Shown here: positions 52,301 to 63,935 of the stretch, one piece after another
Numbering within the stretch: the first letter of the stretch is position 1
Layout of the letters: each line of letters opens with the position of its first letter
Assembly (NCBI GenBank): GCA_036571765.1
Contig: BROE01000023.1
Span: 388,950-452,949, forward strand
Direction of reading: 5' to 3'
Length of the DNA: 64,000 bases
Origin: Plecoglossus altivelis
Taxonomy: Eukaryota > Chordata > Actinopteri > Osmeriformes > Plecoglossidae
Translations under genes and position numbers: made by a program
The notes under the pieces: model-generated
The model's database searches: none
Told to the model about the DNA's origin: nothing
Seen by the model: the letters and a program-made list of their open reading frames with translations, nothing else

Positions 52301-55300
52301 TCGGATTTAGATTTTTTAGTACCTCCTTGGTTCCAGGCGACTGGCACACCCCCGTCTTCATTCTTGGTTAAGTCCAGCAAAGCGTTAGCCACCCGTAAGA
52401 CCACACCATCTATGAAATCCCGGGGAAGGGCGGCGCAGTTCCGAACCATCTCAACTTTCTCTCTGGGCTGGAACCCGGAGCCCCAGTCACTGTCATGGGT
52501 TCTGTATACCTCTGAATCGTTGTGGCCATGTCCCTCTTCACCTTTCACATTTGACCTTTGACCTGTGGTCCCAGAACAAGCCTGGCGACTATGGATGAAC
52601 AGAGTCCTGCGCTCATCTGCCTGTTGCTCGTCTGAGCACTCATAGGCCCTCGACACTCCCACCAGACAAACCTGCACAAAAAAATTTTACTGTGAAAAAT
52701 AACACTTTCACGGAAATATATAATTTTTGGGTGAGAAAGGGGATTTAGTAATGTGGAAGAACTAGAAACAGACTATGAATATTACACACTCTTAAGAACA
52801 TGGAAGCAGAAGAGAGTAAAGCGTTATTGTTCCTCAGAGGGTAATTACACAGGAGCGGAGGCAACAACTAAATATTACAAATCATAAAACACAAGTTTGC
52901 TTGTAAAATCATATTTTTAGCGTGCCAGTATTTCATGTCTACTTCAAAGCTGTCTACGGTAAATGTAAAACTAAAAAAGTTTTTTAAAATTTGTTCTGAA
53001 CATCATGAAGAGTGTTTGGCACGAAAGCAGGATGCCAATGTCTCGGTTTCGGTGTTGCTGCCAGCCTACCCGCTTGGTGGAGGGAATTCTCAGGCAGTCT
53101 TCATGGGTGATGAACCCGCAAGCTGTGCTGACCTCGGTAATGAAGTCAACGTACTCTTTGTACTGAGACTTCTTACACTGTCTCCTCTGGTACTTCCCAT
53201 AAAGGTCGAAGAAACAGCAAGGCAGAACGAAGTATCGACAGGAGTAGGACGACCTGGGGTTGAACGTTAAGACGCTTGATGATCAACATGGTTGGGTTAG
53301 TGACTTTGTTTGACATGTGTTTAGTCATGTTTGGATTCAACAGATTCAAACCTATGATGTCTAGGAATCACAGGCCTTGCTTTTGGGATGTTGTGTACAT
53401 CTAAGTCAAGAAGAGCTGAATAGTGTAGATCTAAATACTGTAGATATAAGTTAACTGGACAAGCGTATGCTTTTCTTGCTGCTGCCACTGTGCTGACACT
53501 GGTTACATGAGCTATAAGAGGTCACGGTGTAGACTGACTGAACCATATTCCTCTACCTATCCTGTAACATATGCACAAGCCTAGTGCAAAGCCATGAACT
53601 TTAAAAGGTTCAATAACGTGAGTAACTCAGTTCTAACTGAATATCTGGGGAGCAGCCATTTATTGTGAAAGAGGAAATAAGAACATGAGCAGACACTTCC
53701 TTGGCATTAACCACCACGATCCTGTTAGAACCGGGCACTTCTAGACCTTGGTTATTTGCTGCACTTACTTGACACTACACTGCTCTGCACGTCTGCTAAA
53801 CGAATCAACGCAGTAAACGCTCCATGAGAGTCAAGAGGCCCAAGCTCAACATTACCCTCAGGTGGCCGGCACTGCTAATTACACGTCGCTCACATTTCCA
53901 CCACCACCACCACCTTCTTTTTGAATTCGAAAACACGAGACATCAGCTGGCACTCAGGCTTCTTGTCTGAAGTGAAAATGTCGATGACTCACCTTGCTGC
54001 CATCACAGGGATCCACGGCGTGAGCTCGTCCGAGTGGTTCCCAATCAGCCAATCTGCGGACGGGAACAAGAAGCTATCGCCGGGAGTGATTGCGGTTTCC
54101 TGAAATAGAAGCATCCCCCTGAAATCGTGAGAGCTTCTACAGATCAGAGGCACACTGGCTGAAATTACATTTTGAATCGTTTATTAAAAATGGCTTGTGA
54201 CAACCTGCCTGCATGGGAAGGGAGCGAGGAGGTCAAGGGGGTGTTCAAACCTTTCATGTAGCAAGTGATTTGTTATGTTGTATGTTCATGTTTGTGTCTG
54301 GGGTCTGAAGGTGTTGAAGTTCAACACCTATGATTAAGATTCCAAATTTGAAAGATTGCTCTATCCGATAACCCAAATTGCACAGCATCCAGGGCATTCC
54401 CATGAGCTACGGTGAAAATATGATATGTTAGCGACTCCATTGTAACACTAGCTAATCTCATTTGCTTCTTTGATAAAGCGATAAACTAAAGTAAAAAGTT
54501 TTTTTTTTAATTAACCAGTGCATAAAGAATGAGTGAGCAGATTCAGTCAGAAATCCATCCCCTGGTTAACAGCACAGTGCTCCCCTGTGTGATGAAGCGG
54601 CAAGCCATCCCCTCCCTGGGCTCAACACAGTGAATAATGGATGACAGAGAGCTTGAAGCAGGATGTTATCAGATAAAAGATTGAAGCTAACAAGGAGCAG
54701 GGGAAAGTAAAGAGAGCATACAAAAAAGGGGTTCCCTATAATTGTGTGTGTGTTTGTGCCCATGCTTAGGAATGTTTTGTTGATGTTCACGGTTTTTGTA
54801 AGCTTCTAGGTGAGGTCACTACACTTGACGTCAAATCACAGGATCACAGTTGCGTGCTGCACAATTTGATGCTGTGAAGTGTCTAAATTATTTGTATCCT
54901 TCAGAAACATCTACTGAATTATCTCACCTCTAGAAGTGTTTGGGGTCCGTACATGTCCCAGATCTTCCGTCTACGTACATCGATGCCTTTTCCAGGATGC
55001 TGCAACAGAAGCAACCATGACGGTCAGTTCATAATCTCTTCATCAGACAGACCGAGTATGGTTACAGCCCTTCTCTTCCTACACAGCCTCTGTGTGTAAT
55101 TTCAATTATATCCACCCAGGACTATGATTGGATGATAGGCCTGTATGAGATTGCTGATTAAATAAGTGTTTCCAGGGATTAAATCTGCACACCTGCGCCA
55201 GAGGACCGGGTCATTGATTAAGCGTTCCAAAGAACATTTTAAAATGAAGTCCTTAGCAACAGAGGTCAGTTTTCCACATGAATGTTTTTTTGTCGGTATT

Positions 55301-55319
55301 GACATTCAGGTGACCGTAT

Positions 55320-55361
<42 letters not shown>

Positions 55362-57095
55362 ACACACACACACATTATATATATAATAGTATATATTATA
55401 TATGTGTATATATATTATATGTATATATATGTATATATATAATGTATATATAGTGTATATATATATGTATATATTGTATATTCATATGTATTATATGTAT
55501 ACATATATATATATACATATATATAATGTATAATACATATATACATAATATATACACATATACATATATATACATAAATATACATATGTATACATATATA
55601 TACATATATATACATATATATATATACATATATATATACATATATATATACATATATATATTGTATATCACATGAACAAGCAAGGGACAGCTGGTGGGCT
55701 GACTACTGTACATACTCCTTCATTGGTCAGTATATGCACCAAGAGGCCATTTCCGCAGCCGAGATCCACAAACGACTGCTTGTCAGTGAGGTCTTTCTTA
55801 GATCGCTCCTCTCCCCAGAGGACCTGAAAGAACAGTGAAGGAAGCTATTGTCCTCCTGATTCTGTTGATATCCTCCCACTGACATTCACATACATATGAA
55901 ATAGAAAGCATCCACTTACAGATGTGCTGTCAGAGCTAAGCTCAACCTACCAGAAGATAGGTAGCGATGGCCACGTCTTCGTAGACAAATTTCTCTGGGT
56001 TGGTCACCTCAGGCCAGACCTGAGGGAAGAGTCACAGTATTGGCTTCTTGGGGCAACAACTCTCAGAATCAGCAGCTTTTGAGTTTCACGCCATGTTTCC
56101 ATGACCTTACAGCGTTTGCTAATACCTTAGCATCATTTAACACAATTTGTTAAACTTGCATTGTGTGTATTTGGTTTTACCTTGACCATTTCCCTGTACT
56201 TGTCCTTTAGTTGCTGGTAGACATAGCTGTACTTTTCTACAGGCAGGAGAGACAGGGTGCTCTTGAACTCACTGGTCCTGCTCTCTGTGGCCCAACGCAC
56301 CAGTCTGGACAGGAGCTCTGTGGAGAGCCAGGGTAGCTTTGGGTAGGTCACCCCATCTGAGAACCATTCTTCTGGCCTAAGGACATGTAGTCTCACTAAC
56401 CTGGGAGAGGAGATGGGCAGGGAGCTAGCTAATGTTCTATTCAAAATCTTAGTATGATCACAGATTAATAATTACGGGCTTTAGCGTCATTGTGTTCCTC
56501 ACCATTCAGTAGAGCTTGGAGCAAGGAGCTGAAGCTGATATATGTTGCTTTTTCTATGAGATACCTGTCCTTCCGTATCCTCTTCGGTCGGTACGAAGGT
56601 AACTCTTTGAGTGTCGAAGTCTGAATACAATATCATAATATAGAGTTACACAACTGCAATGTAATAATACACAAATGTATGTATCGACACTATCATTATT
56701 TAAAAAGCTTGCACAGTATTCGTGAGTGTGGCTACAATTAAGTCCTGACCTCTGAGTATAATTTCTTTATGTACTGTTGTCCCATAACAATTCACTTTGG
56801 GGATTATTGTTCTAACACTGTAAGACCATTGTGCTTCTTTTCCACGTTCACGTTCACCACCACCGGTTCTTAAGAAAGTAAGCACGTCATTGAATTCTGC
56901 GGCATCTTTCTCTTGGCCTTGTAGAAGGGGTACAAGTTCTGTCAAGTCCACATCCTTCCTCTCTGTCTCTTTAACTCCGCATAAGCGTTTGTTCACAACA
57001 TGAGGTTTCTTTATCCACACCTCCACAGCAGACCAAAATCCTTCTGGAAGGGTCTTGCACTGATCCTGGAACTTTAATTCAAATAATGTTGTCAT
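49344..57095 (-). CDS. trmt44: tRNA (uracil-2'-O-)-methyltransferase TRMT44
   Basis: Eleven exons: 57095-56750, 56620-56503, 56400-56181, 56019-55951, 55823-55716, 54999-54928, 54099-53993, 53253-53070, 52671-52323, 49986-49870, 49594-49344. They join in phase to 646 residues (human about 757; the difference is mainly a longer low-complexity N-terminal region in human). The start is supported by the conserved GFWSAVEVWIKKP block soon after it. Residues 268-280 (SFVDLGCGNG...) are the SAM-binding glycine loop. DVRRRKIWDMYGPQ, DWLIGNHSDELTPWIP and LPCCFFD are family signatures. The C terminus has a CCCH zinc finger, C605-C615-C622-H626. Yeast Trm44 makes 2'-O-methyluridine at position 44 of tRNA-Ser in the cytoplasm; the same role is inferred here. 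Exon 9 (349 bp) carries a variable hydrophilic insert before NCAALPRDFID. Intron 9 is the longest (about 2.3 kb) and intron 5 holds a large microsatellite. Confidence 0.95.
55322..55664. repeat. (CA)n plus AT-rich (TATACATA)-type satellite in trmt44 intron 5
   Basis: A CA run with one break (55322-55373) passes into nearly 300 bp of alternating TA with interspersed C and G (TATATACATA-type units). It ends about 50 bp from the splice donor of trmt44 exon 5. The Tyr/Ile-rich open frames across it are artefacts. Confidence 0.97.
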
Positions 57096-57154
57096 GGTTA
57101 AGATATAGGACTACCAATAGTATCATTACGAAGCCAACGAGGTTTACCGAGGTT

Positions 57155-57166
57155 TAACTTCCGGGT
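57155..57166 (-). promoter_or_regulatory. ETS-type site in the trmt44 core promoter
   Basis: On the trmt44 sense strand the sequence reads ACCCGGAAGTTA, a full ETS/GABP consensus (CCGGAAGT), about 60-70 bp upstream of the start codon. Such sites near the start of transcription are typical of TATA-less housekeeping promoters. The binding itself is inference. Confidence 0.5.
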
Positions 57167-57439
57167 ACATTAAATCACCCAAACCTTTCAAAATAAAAGT
57201 CAATAAGGCTTTCGGGAAAAATAAATGTACAAAAATACTTACGTTGATGAATATTTTTACAATACAGGATGATGAATTTAGATTAGAGAGGTGTTCTTTA
57301 CGTCGTATACAATAATAATACGAGTTTGATAAAATATATATTTAAAAAAATTTAACTTTATACATTTACGGCGCAATCAAATGAGATTGGCAGACGTTCT
57401 TGTGAAACCCAAAACTGCGTTACAGAGAAGATTACCGAG

Positions 57440-57450
57440 GTGGCGCCAAT
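57440..57450. promoter_or_regulatory. E2F-like site overlapping a CCAAT box
   Basis: GTGGCGCCAAT contains the palindromic core GGCGCC and a plus-strand CCAAT. It lies about 350 bp upstream of the trmt44 ATG in a patch richer in CpG than its surroundings. It is a possible promoter element for trmt44 or for the divergent side; the evidence is motif only. Confidence 0.25.
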
Positions 57451-57650
57451 GTTTCTCCCAGCACTCCGCTGCTCGGTTTAAAACTTAGCCCGTGTTTATC
57501 CACCTATCTCACTAGTTTTTAAAAACATGTTTTTTTTTTTTACAATCCGGAATATAATATGAGTGCGTCGAACTGGTAACTGTAGCGCAGGTATTCCCTA
57601 TATGCCATCTTGAATTATTGTCCTCTTACCCCGTGTTTCCTTCATAATGA

Positions 57651-57878
57651 CCCCCCCCGCCCCTCCCCCCCTCCCCCCCCCCGCCCCGCCCCCCCCTCCC
57701 CCGCGCCCCCCCCCCCCCCCCCTCCCCCCCCCCCCCCCCACCCCCCCCACGCCCCCCCACCAGCCCCTCCCCCCCCCCCCCCCCCCCCCCCCCCACCTCC
57801 ACCCCCCCCCCCCCCCGCCCCCCCCCCCCCCCCCCCCCCCCTCCCCCCCCCCCCCCCCCCCTCCCACCCCCCCCCCCC
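57651..57878. repeat. 228-bp almost pure C tract
   Basis: The plus strand is nearly all C with isolated G, T and A. The minus strand, which is the sense strand of trmt44, is therefore G-rich. It starts about 555 bp upstream of the trmt44 ATG, outside the gene. Pro-rich and Gly-rich open frames here are translations of the tract, not proteins. It could be real or an assembly artefact. Confidence 0.95.
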
Positions 57879-60800
57879 ATGACGATTTCGAGCAGGGCTG
57901 TTTTGGTTCTACCAGGGGCCACTCCCCTAAAACACATCTATTGGGATACTGATTGTTTTTGGATCAACCGTGTTACCTATACAAATACTGCATGTGAGTG
58001 AGAGGTACTTGTCATGTTTGAGGCTCCTCTTCTCACCTCCAGGCCGACCACGTGTTCTGGGAGAGATTCCCAGGCTGTCACCTTGCTGAAATTCTTTTGC
58101 ACAAGACATTTAAAGTTTCAAGATCAGCTCTGAATACTTTCACCATAACAGTCTAAAATTGACAGGTTCAACCATTCAATTTATTCTGTGAAATGTTATG
58201 AATGTCTAACTTGTGCTGTTACTTACTGTGACTAATGAGACATCAGTGCTGTCAACAATGATTCAAAACAAGCATTATGTGCCCTCTGTCCCCCACTATC
58301 CACTCACACAGAATGCTGTATTGGCAACTCCAAATCCATAGAATCATGCATATGCATGCCATTATTACAGGCAACAATAAACACTTTGTGTTTGAAATAC
58401 AAGATGAACAGCCACTTCTGTGAACTGGACTCCGCAGTCTATTTTATGTGTAGTCAGGTGAGCAGACGTTGAACGACTGTGTCGTACCGTAGAAGGAAAC
58501 ACAAGATGCAGGGGAGAGAAGACATGCCTCTGAGCTAGGGTTTACATAAAAATTGGAGGCCATGTGAAAAGTAGAAATCTGGTCGGACCGGCTTGACAGG
58601 AACTTAGAAAGAAAGCGTTTGGAGAGGTTTCTTAGGCTACTTTTAAGTTTCGGTATCCAAAAACAACCAAATGAGTCAATTTATTAGTGCATGAACGTCG
58701 CCTCTTTTCTGAGTGAAGCCCTTATATACTCTGTGTTTGAATTGTGATTTCATGATAATAGTTCAGCTCCACAATATTCTTATTTTTTATTGTAACAGGA
58801 TGCTAAGTTCATAAAGTATCTAACGAAAAAGCACAATACAAAATGTAACTAAATGTAAAAGTGACCGTATCATTTTTTGGCCATTGTGATGTCATTTTAT
58901 GGCTAGTAATTACTTTGAACGATGTTCATTCATTCATTCTGTTGAAATTACTTATTCTACAGTTTGTCATTTGTCACTGTCTTACAACAAACCACTTGTT
59001 TAATTGCAGTGCAATAAATAATAACAGTCAATAAACAAAGAATAAACCGACTACTTCCGTGAGTTTGACTGGTACAACTCTTCAGTGATCAGTCATTTGC
59101 CCACAGGTGAAAGACTTACAGGGGTGGAGTCTAGCAAGGCAACAGGTAGCTCGAAAAGATTGCGGTGACTAACAAATGTATCAATAGATGTTTTGTAGAC
59201 ACCACGAGACTATGACACTATGCGTACAAATTTACTGAAAGAATCGCGTCAATATCAAACTAAATATACTATATTCAATTAAAATTATTTTAAGAAGCGG
59301 ACGAGCCGTCGACCTTATGGAGGTTACCAGTAATGGCTAGAAGGGAGTGTGTGTACTATGGAAATACGAAATAACTTGGATCGTGAGAGAAATCATTCCT
59401 TGCTTTTCGTGGAGTCATTAACCTATTGTTGGCGGTATGTAATTACACTTACCTGTCTTCATGAATTGAACTTTGTTGGACAGATTTATTCTAGTCTTTA
59501 AGACAGTCAACTCCCTTTCTACAAACTTAAAGAAAATGGCGGTATCATTTCACTAGCCTTGTTTGGTTTGCCATTGATCACTTTAAATTTACATTAATTT
59601 ATTGAGGCCAGAACACTGATCCGTGTTATGATTTGTCGTTGAACTCATAAGGAATTAGGCCTACAGTGTCCTGACTAAAGTGAAAGTTGTCACATTGAGA
59701 GTAATGACAGTCATTTGTGTGAGCTGCTGGTGTACTAGAAAATGTACAGTGTATGAAAGTTTACTTACAGGGGCACGCAAGGACAGTTTTGCAATTGATA
59801 AAGTGGCCACAGCAACCTCTAGTGAGGTATATCATTATTTCATTAATTATAGTATTTGCTGACGTGGGTTTGCAGCAGACTGTCAAGAGAAGTTATACTA
59901 TTCGATTTTTATGTTTTGTCTGACAGTTTTATGTGGGATCATGTTTCCAACGTTTTTTCGACTTCTTGGGTAAATCTATAAGTTGATCTCCCTTGATCTT
60001 GTGTACTCACCTGCAAGTCCCTCCAGCATTGTTTGAAACATAGGAATGTTCAAATGGACTGCCTAATAATATAAATAAAGAGTTGTTTAATAGGCCAATC
60101 CTTGAAAAACATGATCAAATGATTATCCGGGACATGATTAAAGATTTCCACGGTGTGTACATAGGGTCAACTGACCTCAGCTCAATGGCATGAGAAAAGA
60201 CCCTTTCTAATATTTACAGGTTCACGTGCGCAACTGTCCCAACCAATATTTTTCAAATGTGTTTGGGTGTGGGCGCAGAAGTAGTCTTGGGTGATTCTGT
60301 TTCTGTCTGGACTAGCCCCATCTTGCATGTGTCTGTCTTAAAATCATTGGGACGGGGGAGGGCTGTCGAGGAGAGAATGAGAAAACATCTTCCTTGCATG
60401 ACATCGTCAGGCACCTATATGTACACATTTGTACGATCCTGTTGGAGTTAACCAGGATGACAAACAACACAGGAATCTGACAGGCTCCTTCTGACTCATG
60501 CCCTGCCTGCTACTCCAACTGATAACACCGACAGGGGGGTTTATGACTGCTGTTGCCTGAAGCAGGCCTTCACAGACAGATGCATGATAGCTCACATGTC
60601 ACATTGACAGGATAGCAATTATGTGCAGAAGGAAATGCAACCTTTCCAGGTTGATAAAAGCTAAAATATCAGTGTCATACTCCACACTAGCGTGCATAAG
60701 TGATACTGTTCAGTGTCCATGCTTTCGCTTATTCATAGACATAACATTGTGCCAGTGTGTCCTCACAAAACACGTCTTTAGTGTTGTGTTTGAGCATCTC

Positions 60801-61498
60801 TTGGTTTCTATCCTTTGTGTTTACGTAATTGCTGAGAAGAACAGGTTTGACTAGTTACTCGACCGCCAACCATTTTCTGTCAGGGTTGGTGACGATTAAA
60901 GATTATTGTTGGTGTTGACTGATTCACCCATGCATGCCCAAGTCTCTCTTAATGTCAGTTGATCTATGAGCTATTCTCTCTTTTTCACTCTTTTCTCTCT
61001 CTCTCTGTCAGGCTTCAATTTCTCCCCACAGTGAGGCTTTCCTGTTTTTAAAGGACACAAAAAGGTTTGATAGTTCTAGACAGACAGGAGACCAACTTGC
61101 AAGGTTTAATTCCATAGAGGCACCCTCTCATCAGATTTCTTTGAACATCTTCCAGTAAACAACCTGAGAGAATTTGGAATGATTGTGTGAGTCCATTGTA
61201 TAGTTTTCTGCTAAATATGCTGAGTTGAAAGCAGTTAAAATGGCACTGTCTTCATTTGAATTCAACAGATGATCTTTGCCGCCTTGTCGGAAATAGAACT
61301 TGCTCAAAACATTAATGATAGAGAAAGCAGCAGCAATATTGTCAAACTATGTTCCAAAAATGTCACATTAGATGAGACATTTTCTGTGCTTCTTCTGTCT
61401 TGTCAGTCACGGGGCTGTGGATTTCCTCCTCCCTCCCTTTCTCCTCTCCTAACCTTTGCCCTTTGTCCCCAGACTGAACGGCGCTGTCTGCGCAGGTC

Positions 61499-63147
61499 AT
61501 GCTGATGGACAAGGACACACAGTGGCTGTACCATCTCCTGGCCGAGGTCCAGTTGGAGAGGTTTTACCTGCGTGTCCGGGACGGACTCAACATCACACGC
61601 GTCGAGCACTTCTCCTACGTGAAGGAGGCTGATCTTGAGCAGATAGGCATCAGCAAACCAGGTTAGTCAGGTCTCGGAATGTTAAACAGAAACATTGGGT
61701 TTTCTGTTGTAGGATGGTGTATATGTTCTTGTATTCAGCTCTGTTTTTGCAGTATGAGTGTAGACAGTTCAAGTCATTTAGAAACATGAATTTGTATGTA
61801 TGGCCTCTTAGGGGTGTTAATTTATGAAAGACTTGGTTTTTTGCATGCAGTATGTTGTGTGTGATGTACAATGTGGGTGTTTTCTGCATACAGGACAGAG
61901 AAGACTATGGGAGGCTCTTAAACGCTACAAAGTAAACATGCGACCACGCTCATGGATGACCAAGGTAGAAAAACTCATACTTCTCAACCTCAAAATTCCT
62001 GACCGCTTATCTCTAGGATGAAAAGGTTGTGCACCACATTTATCCTTTTTTATACCTAGGTTTTCAGTGGGCGGGGTCCAGAGGTTGGTGACCAATGGAG
62101 TGCGGGAGCGCCCGACCAGGGCCAGGACCAGGACACAAGGCGAAACGTTAGCTGTCTGATCCAGGACAGTGACCTCACCCTGGGAGAGAGGCTGGGCTCT
62201 GGCTCCTTTGGGGTGGTGAAGAGAGGAGAATGGCATACTCCCAGTGGGAAAGCGGTGGGTGACTGGGCTCGGATTTGAATCAAAAAAAAAAAAAACTTGG
62301 AATAATCTTAGTAAGCGGGGTTTATCTGCTGAGCTATGTCTCTTCTGTGGCCATGACAGTTGCCCGTCGCCGTGAAATCCCTGCGCAGCAGCCTGTCCAG
62401 ACAGACAGACACACTGACAGACTTCCTCCAGGAGGTGACAGTCATGCAGTCCCTGGACCACACCAACATCATCCGTCTGTACGGAGTGGTGCTTACGCAG
62501 CCCCTTAAGATGGTAGTAATCCTCCAAATACATTCAGCTGGGACCATATAGCCCTTAGGTCAGCCTGGTTCTGAATGAAATCAACACCATGAACAGGATT
62601 AGCAATAGTAATCGGATAGGTTGGCATGCAATTACGATGTTGAGAAGACTTTGAGTTAAATAGTTTGAGTTGATTCCAGGATAACTGGGAAATAGAGCAC
62701 TTGCAATATCTAGTATAGGTACAAGAGGATAATAAAGGGGTCTAGTGGATCTATATCTGGACCTAGAAATGGACATCCAATTTCTCCACAACTTCCTTGT
62801 CAACTTCAAAGGAAGAGCGTCATCTAAACATCCTTGAGTTGATTTTGCCCTTCCTTTTACCATCTCCAGGTCACAGAGCTGGCAAACCTGGGCTCCCTGT
62901 ATGACACCCTGCGCTCACGCCAGTACGAGTACCCCCTTGTTCGCCTGTGGCTCTTTGCCACCCAGATTGCAGCTGGTATGGAATACCTGGAGGGGCGCAG
63001 GTTCATCCACAGGGACCTAGCGGCACGAAACGTCCTTCTTGCGTCCCGGGAGCTGGTGAAGATCGGGGATTTTGGGCTGATGAGGGGCCTGACCCAGGAG
63101 AAGGATCACTATGTGATGAAGGCCCACCGACGTATCCCGTTTGCCTG
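61499..63147 (+). CDS. tnk1: ACK-family non-receptor tyrosine kinase, 5' part, best match TNK1
   Basis: Five coding exons: 61499-61661, 61894-61964, 62060-62254, 62360-62512, 62870-63147. They give the first 286 complete codons of a cytoplasmic kinase; the rest lies beyond the right edge. Residues 1-65 are the N-terminal SAM-like domain typical of ACK kinases. The kinase domain has the glycine loop LGSGSFGVV (123-131), catalytic lysine K149, helix-C glutamate E168, HRDLAARN with D243, DFG with D261 and activation-loop Y275, so this half looks active. The start ATG sits 26 bases into an exon whose acceptor ends at 61472, so at least one untranslated 5' exon lies upstream and was not located. 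Length and many residues resemble TNK2 (GEW, MVTELA, GDFGLMR), but TRVEHF, EALKR, LGSGSFG, PVAVKSLR and QPL are TNK1-like. Family is certain; the paralogue is a judgement. It is divergent from trmt44, about 4.4 kb away. Confidence 0.88.
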
Positions 63148-63719
63148 GTGTGGAAATAGGAAGTGGAGGGAGACAGGAGGAGACAGGGGGAGGGGTAGGA
63201 AGAGCAGAGGAAAAGGTGGAGTTTGTTGTAGGGGGAGAAGATATTAGGGTACTTTAGAGGGTTCTACGACATGAATATTGTCCAGATCAGTTGCTGTAAG
63301 GCCTGTTGTAAAAGCTCTCTGAGGTGTGAAGGGGGTTTTTTTTCTTACATTTATTCAGTTTGAGGTTGGAGCTCAATTTGACAGAGAACAGTGGAAAATG
63401 CAGAAATGACTTGACAGCCGGTAGAAAGAAGCCTTAAAAGCCAGTGCTCGTGGGTTATTTGGAGACATACCACACTCTGGTGGTTCCTTACTTAAATATG
63501 CATGCCCTTGTTAGCTCCCTTCCTGGCTCCAGGCGCTGGAGTGAAATAATGCCCGACCTAGACTCCCTCCGTGTCACCTGCCCATAATTAGTCACTACAG
63601 ATGAACAGAACATGGGAAGTGCATTATGTGAAAGGTGACATGATTAGAAGATTGCCATAAAAGAATCATCATGAATAGAAATTGTATTATGAAGACAACA
63701 GGGGATAAGATGACATAGG

Positions 63720-63738
63720 ATAATAATAATAATAATAA
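63720..63738. repeat. (ATA)n microsatellite
   Basis: Six ATA units in the last visible intron of the tnk1-like gene. Confidence 0.9.
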
Positions 63739-63870
63739 AAGTGTATTACAAAAACAATATTTGTCCCACAGGACGAAGAGCAGTATTATGGAAAAAGGTT
63801 GTGTTGTGGATTATTTATCTAGGAAGAATTGTAGCTAGTTACCACAAAAGCTTATTAGCCTATCTTGAAT

Positions 63871-63935
63871 GAATGAATTAATATCTTTATTGTCGTTGAA
63901 CAACAAAATTGGATACCATCTGTTCAGGTGCATTA
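63871..63935 (+). repeat. possible short relative of a fish TTTATTGTC-type repeat
   Basis: ATATCTTTATTGTCGTTGAA followed by CAACAAAATTGG resembles the end of a common fish repeat with the core CTTTATTGTCATT...AACGAAATTG. It shares only this core with the copies at 16573 and 43990. It lies in the last visible intron of the tnk1-like gene. Confidence 0.4.

Larger units (their letters stand above)
57167..61472. other. divergent intergenic region between trmt44 and the tnk1-like gene
   Basis: Contains trmt44 promoter motifs, the C tract, then ordinary AT-rich DNA. The tnk1-like gene must have a 5' untranslated exon here or just upstream of its coding exons; I could not place it. Confidence 0.55.

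Noticed and set aside
55396..55713. Tyr/Ile-rich open frames of up to 105 codons
   Set aside because: Translation of the AT satellite in trmt44 intron 5.
57598..57952. Gly-rich and Pro-rich open frames on both strands
   Set aside because: Direct translations of the C tract; any frame through it is open.
61925..62533. Minus-strand frame of 202 codons
   Set aside because: Runs antisense across three exons and two introns of the tnk1-like gene with no domain; the plus-strand exons have exact splice sites and kinase motifs.
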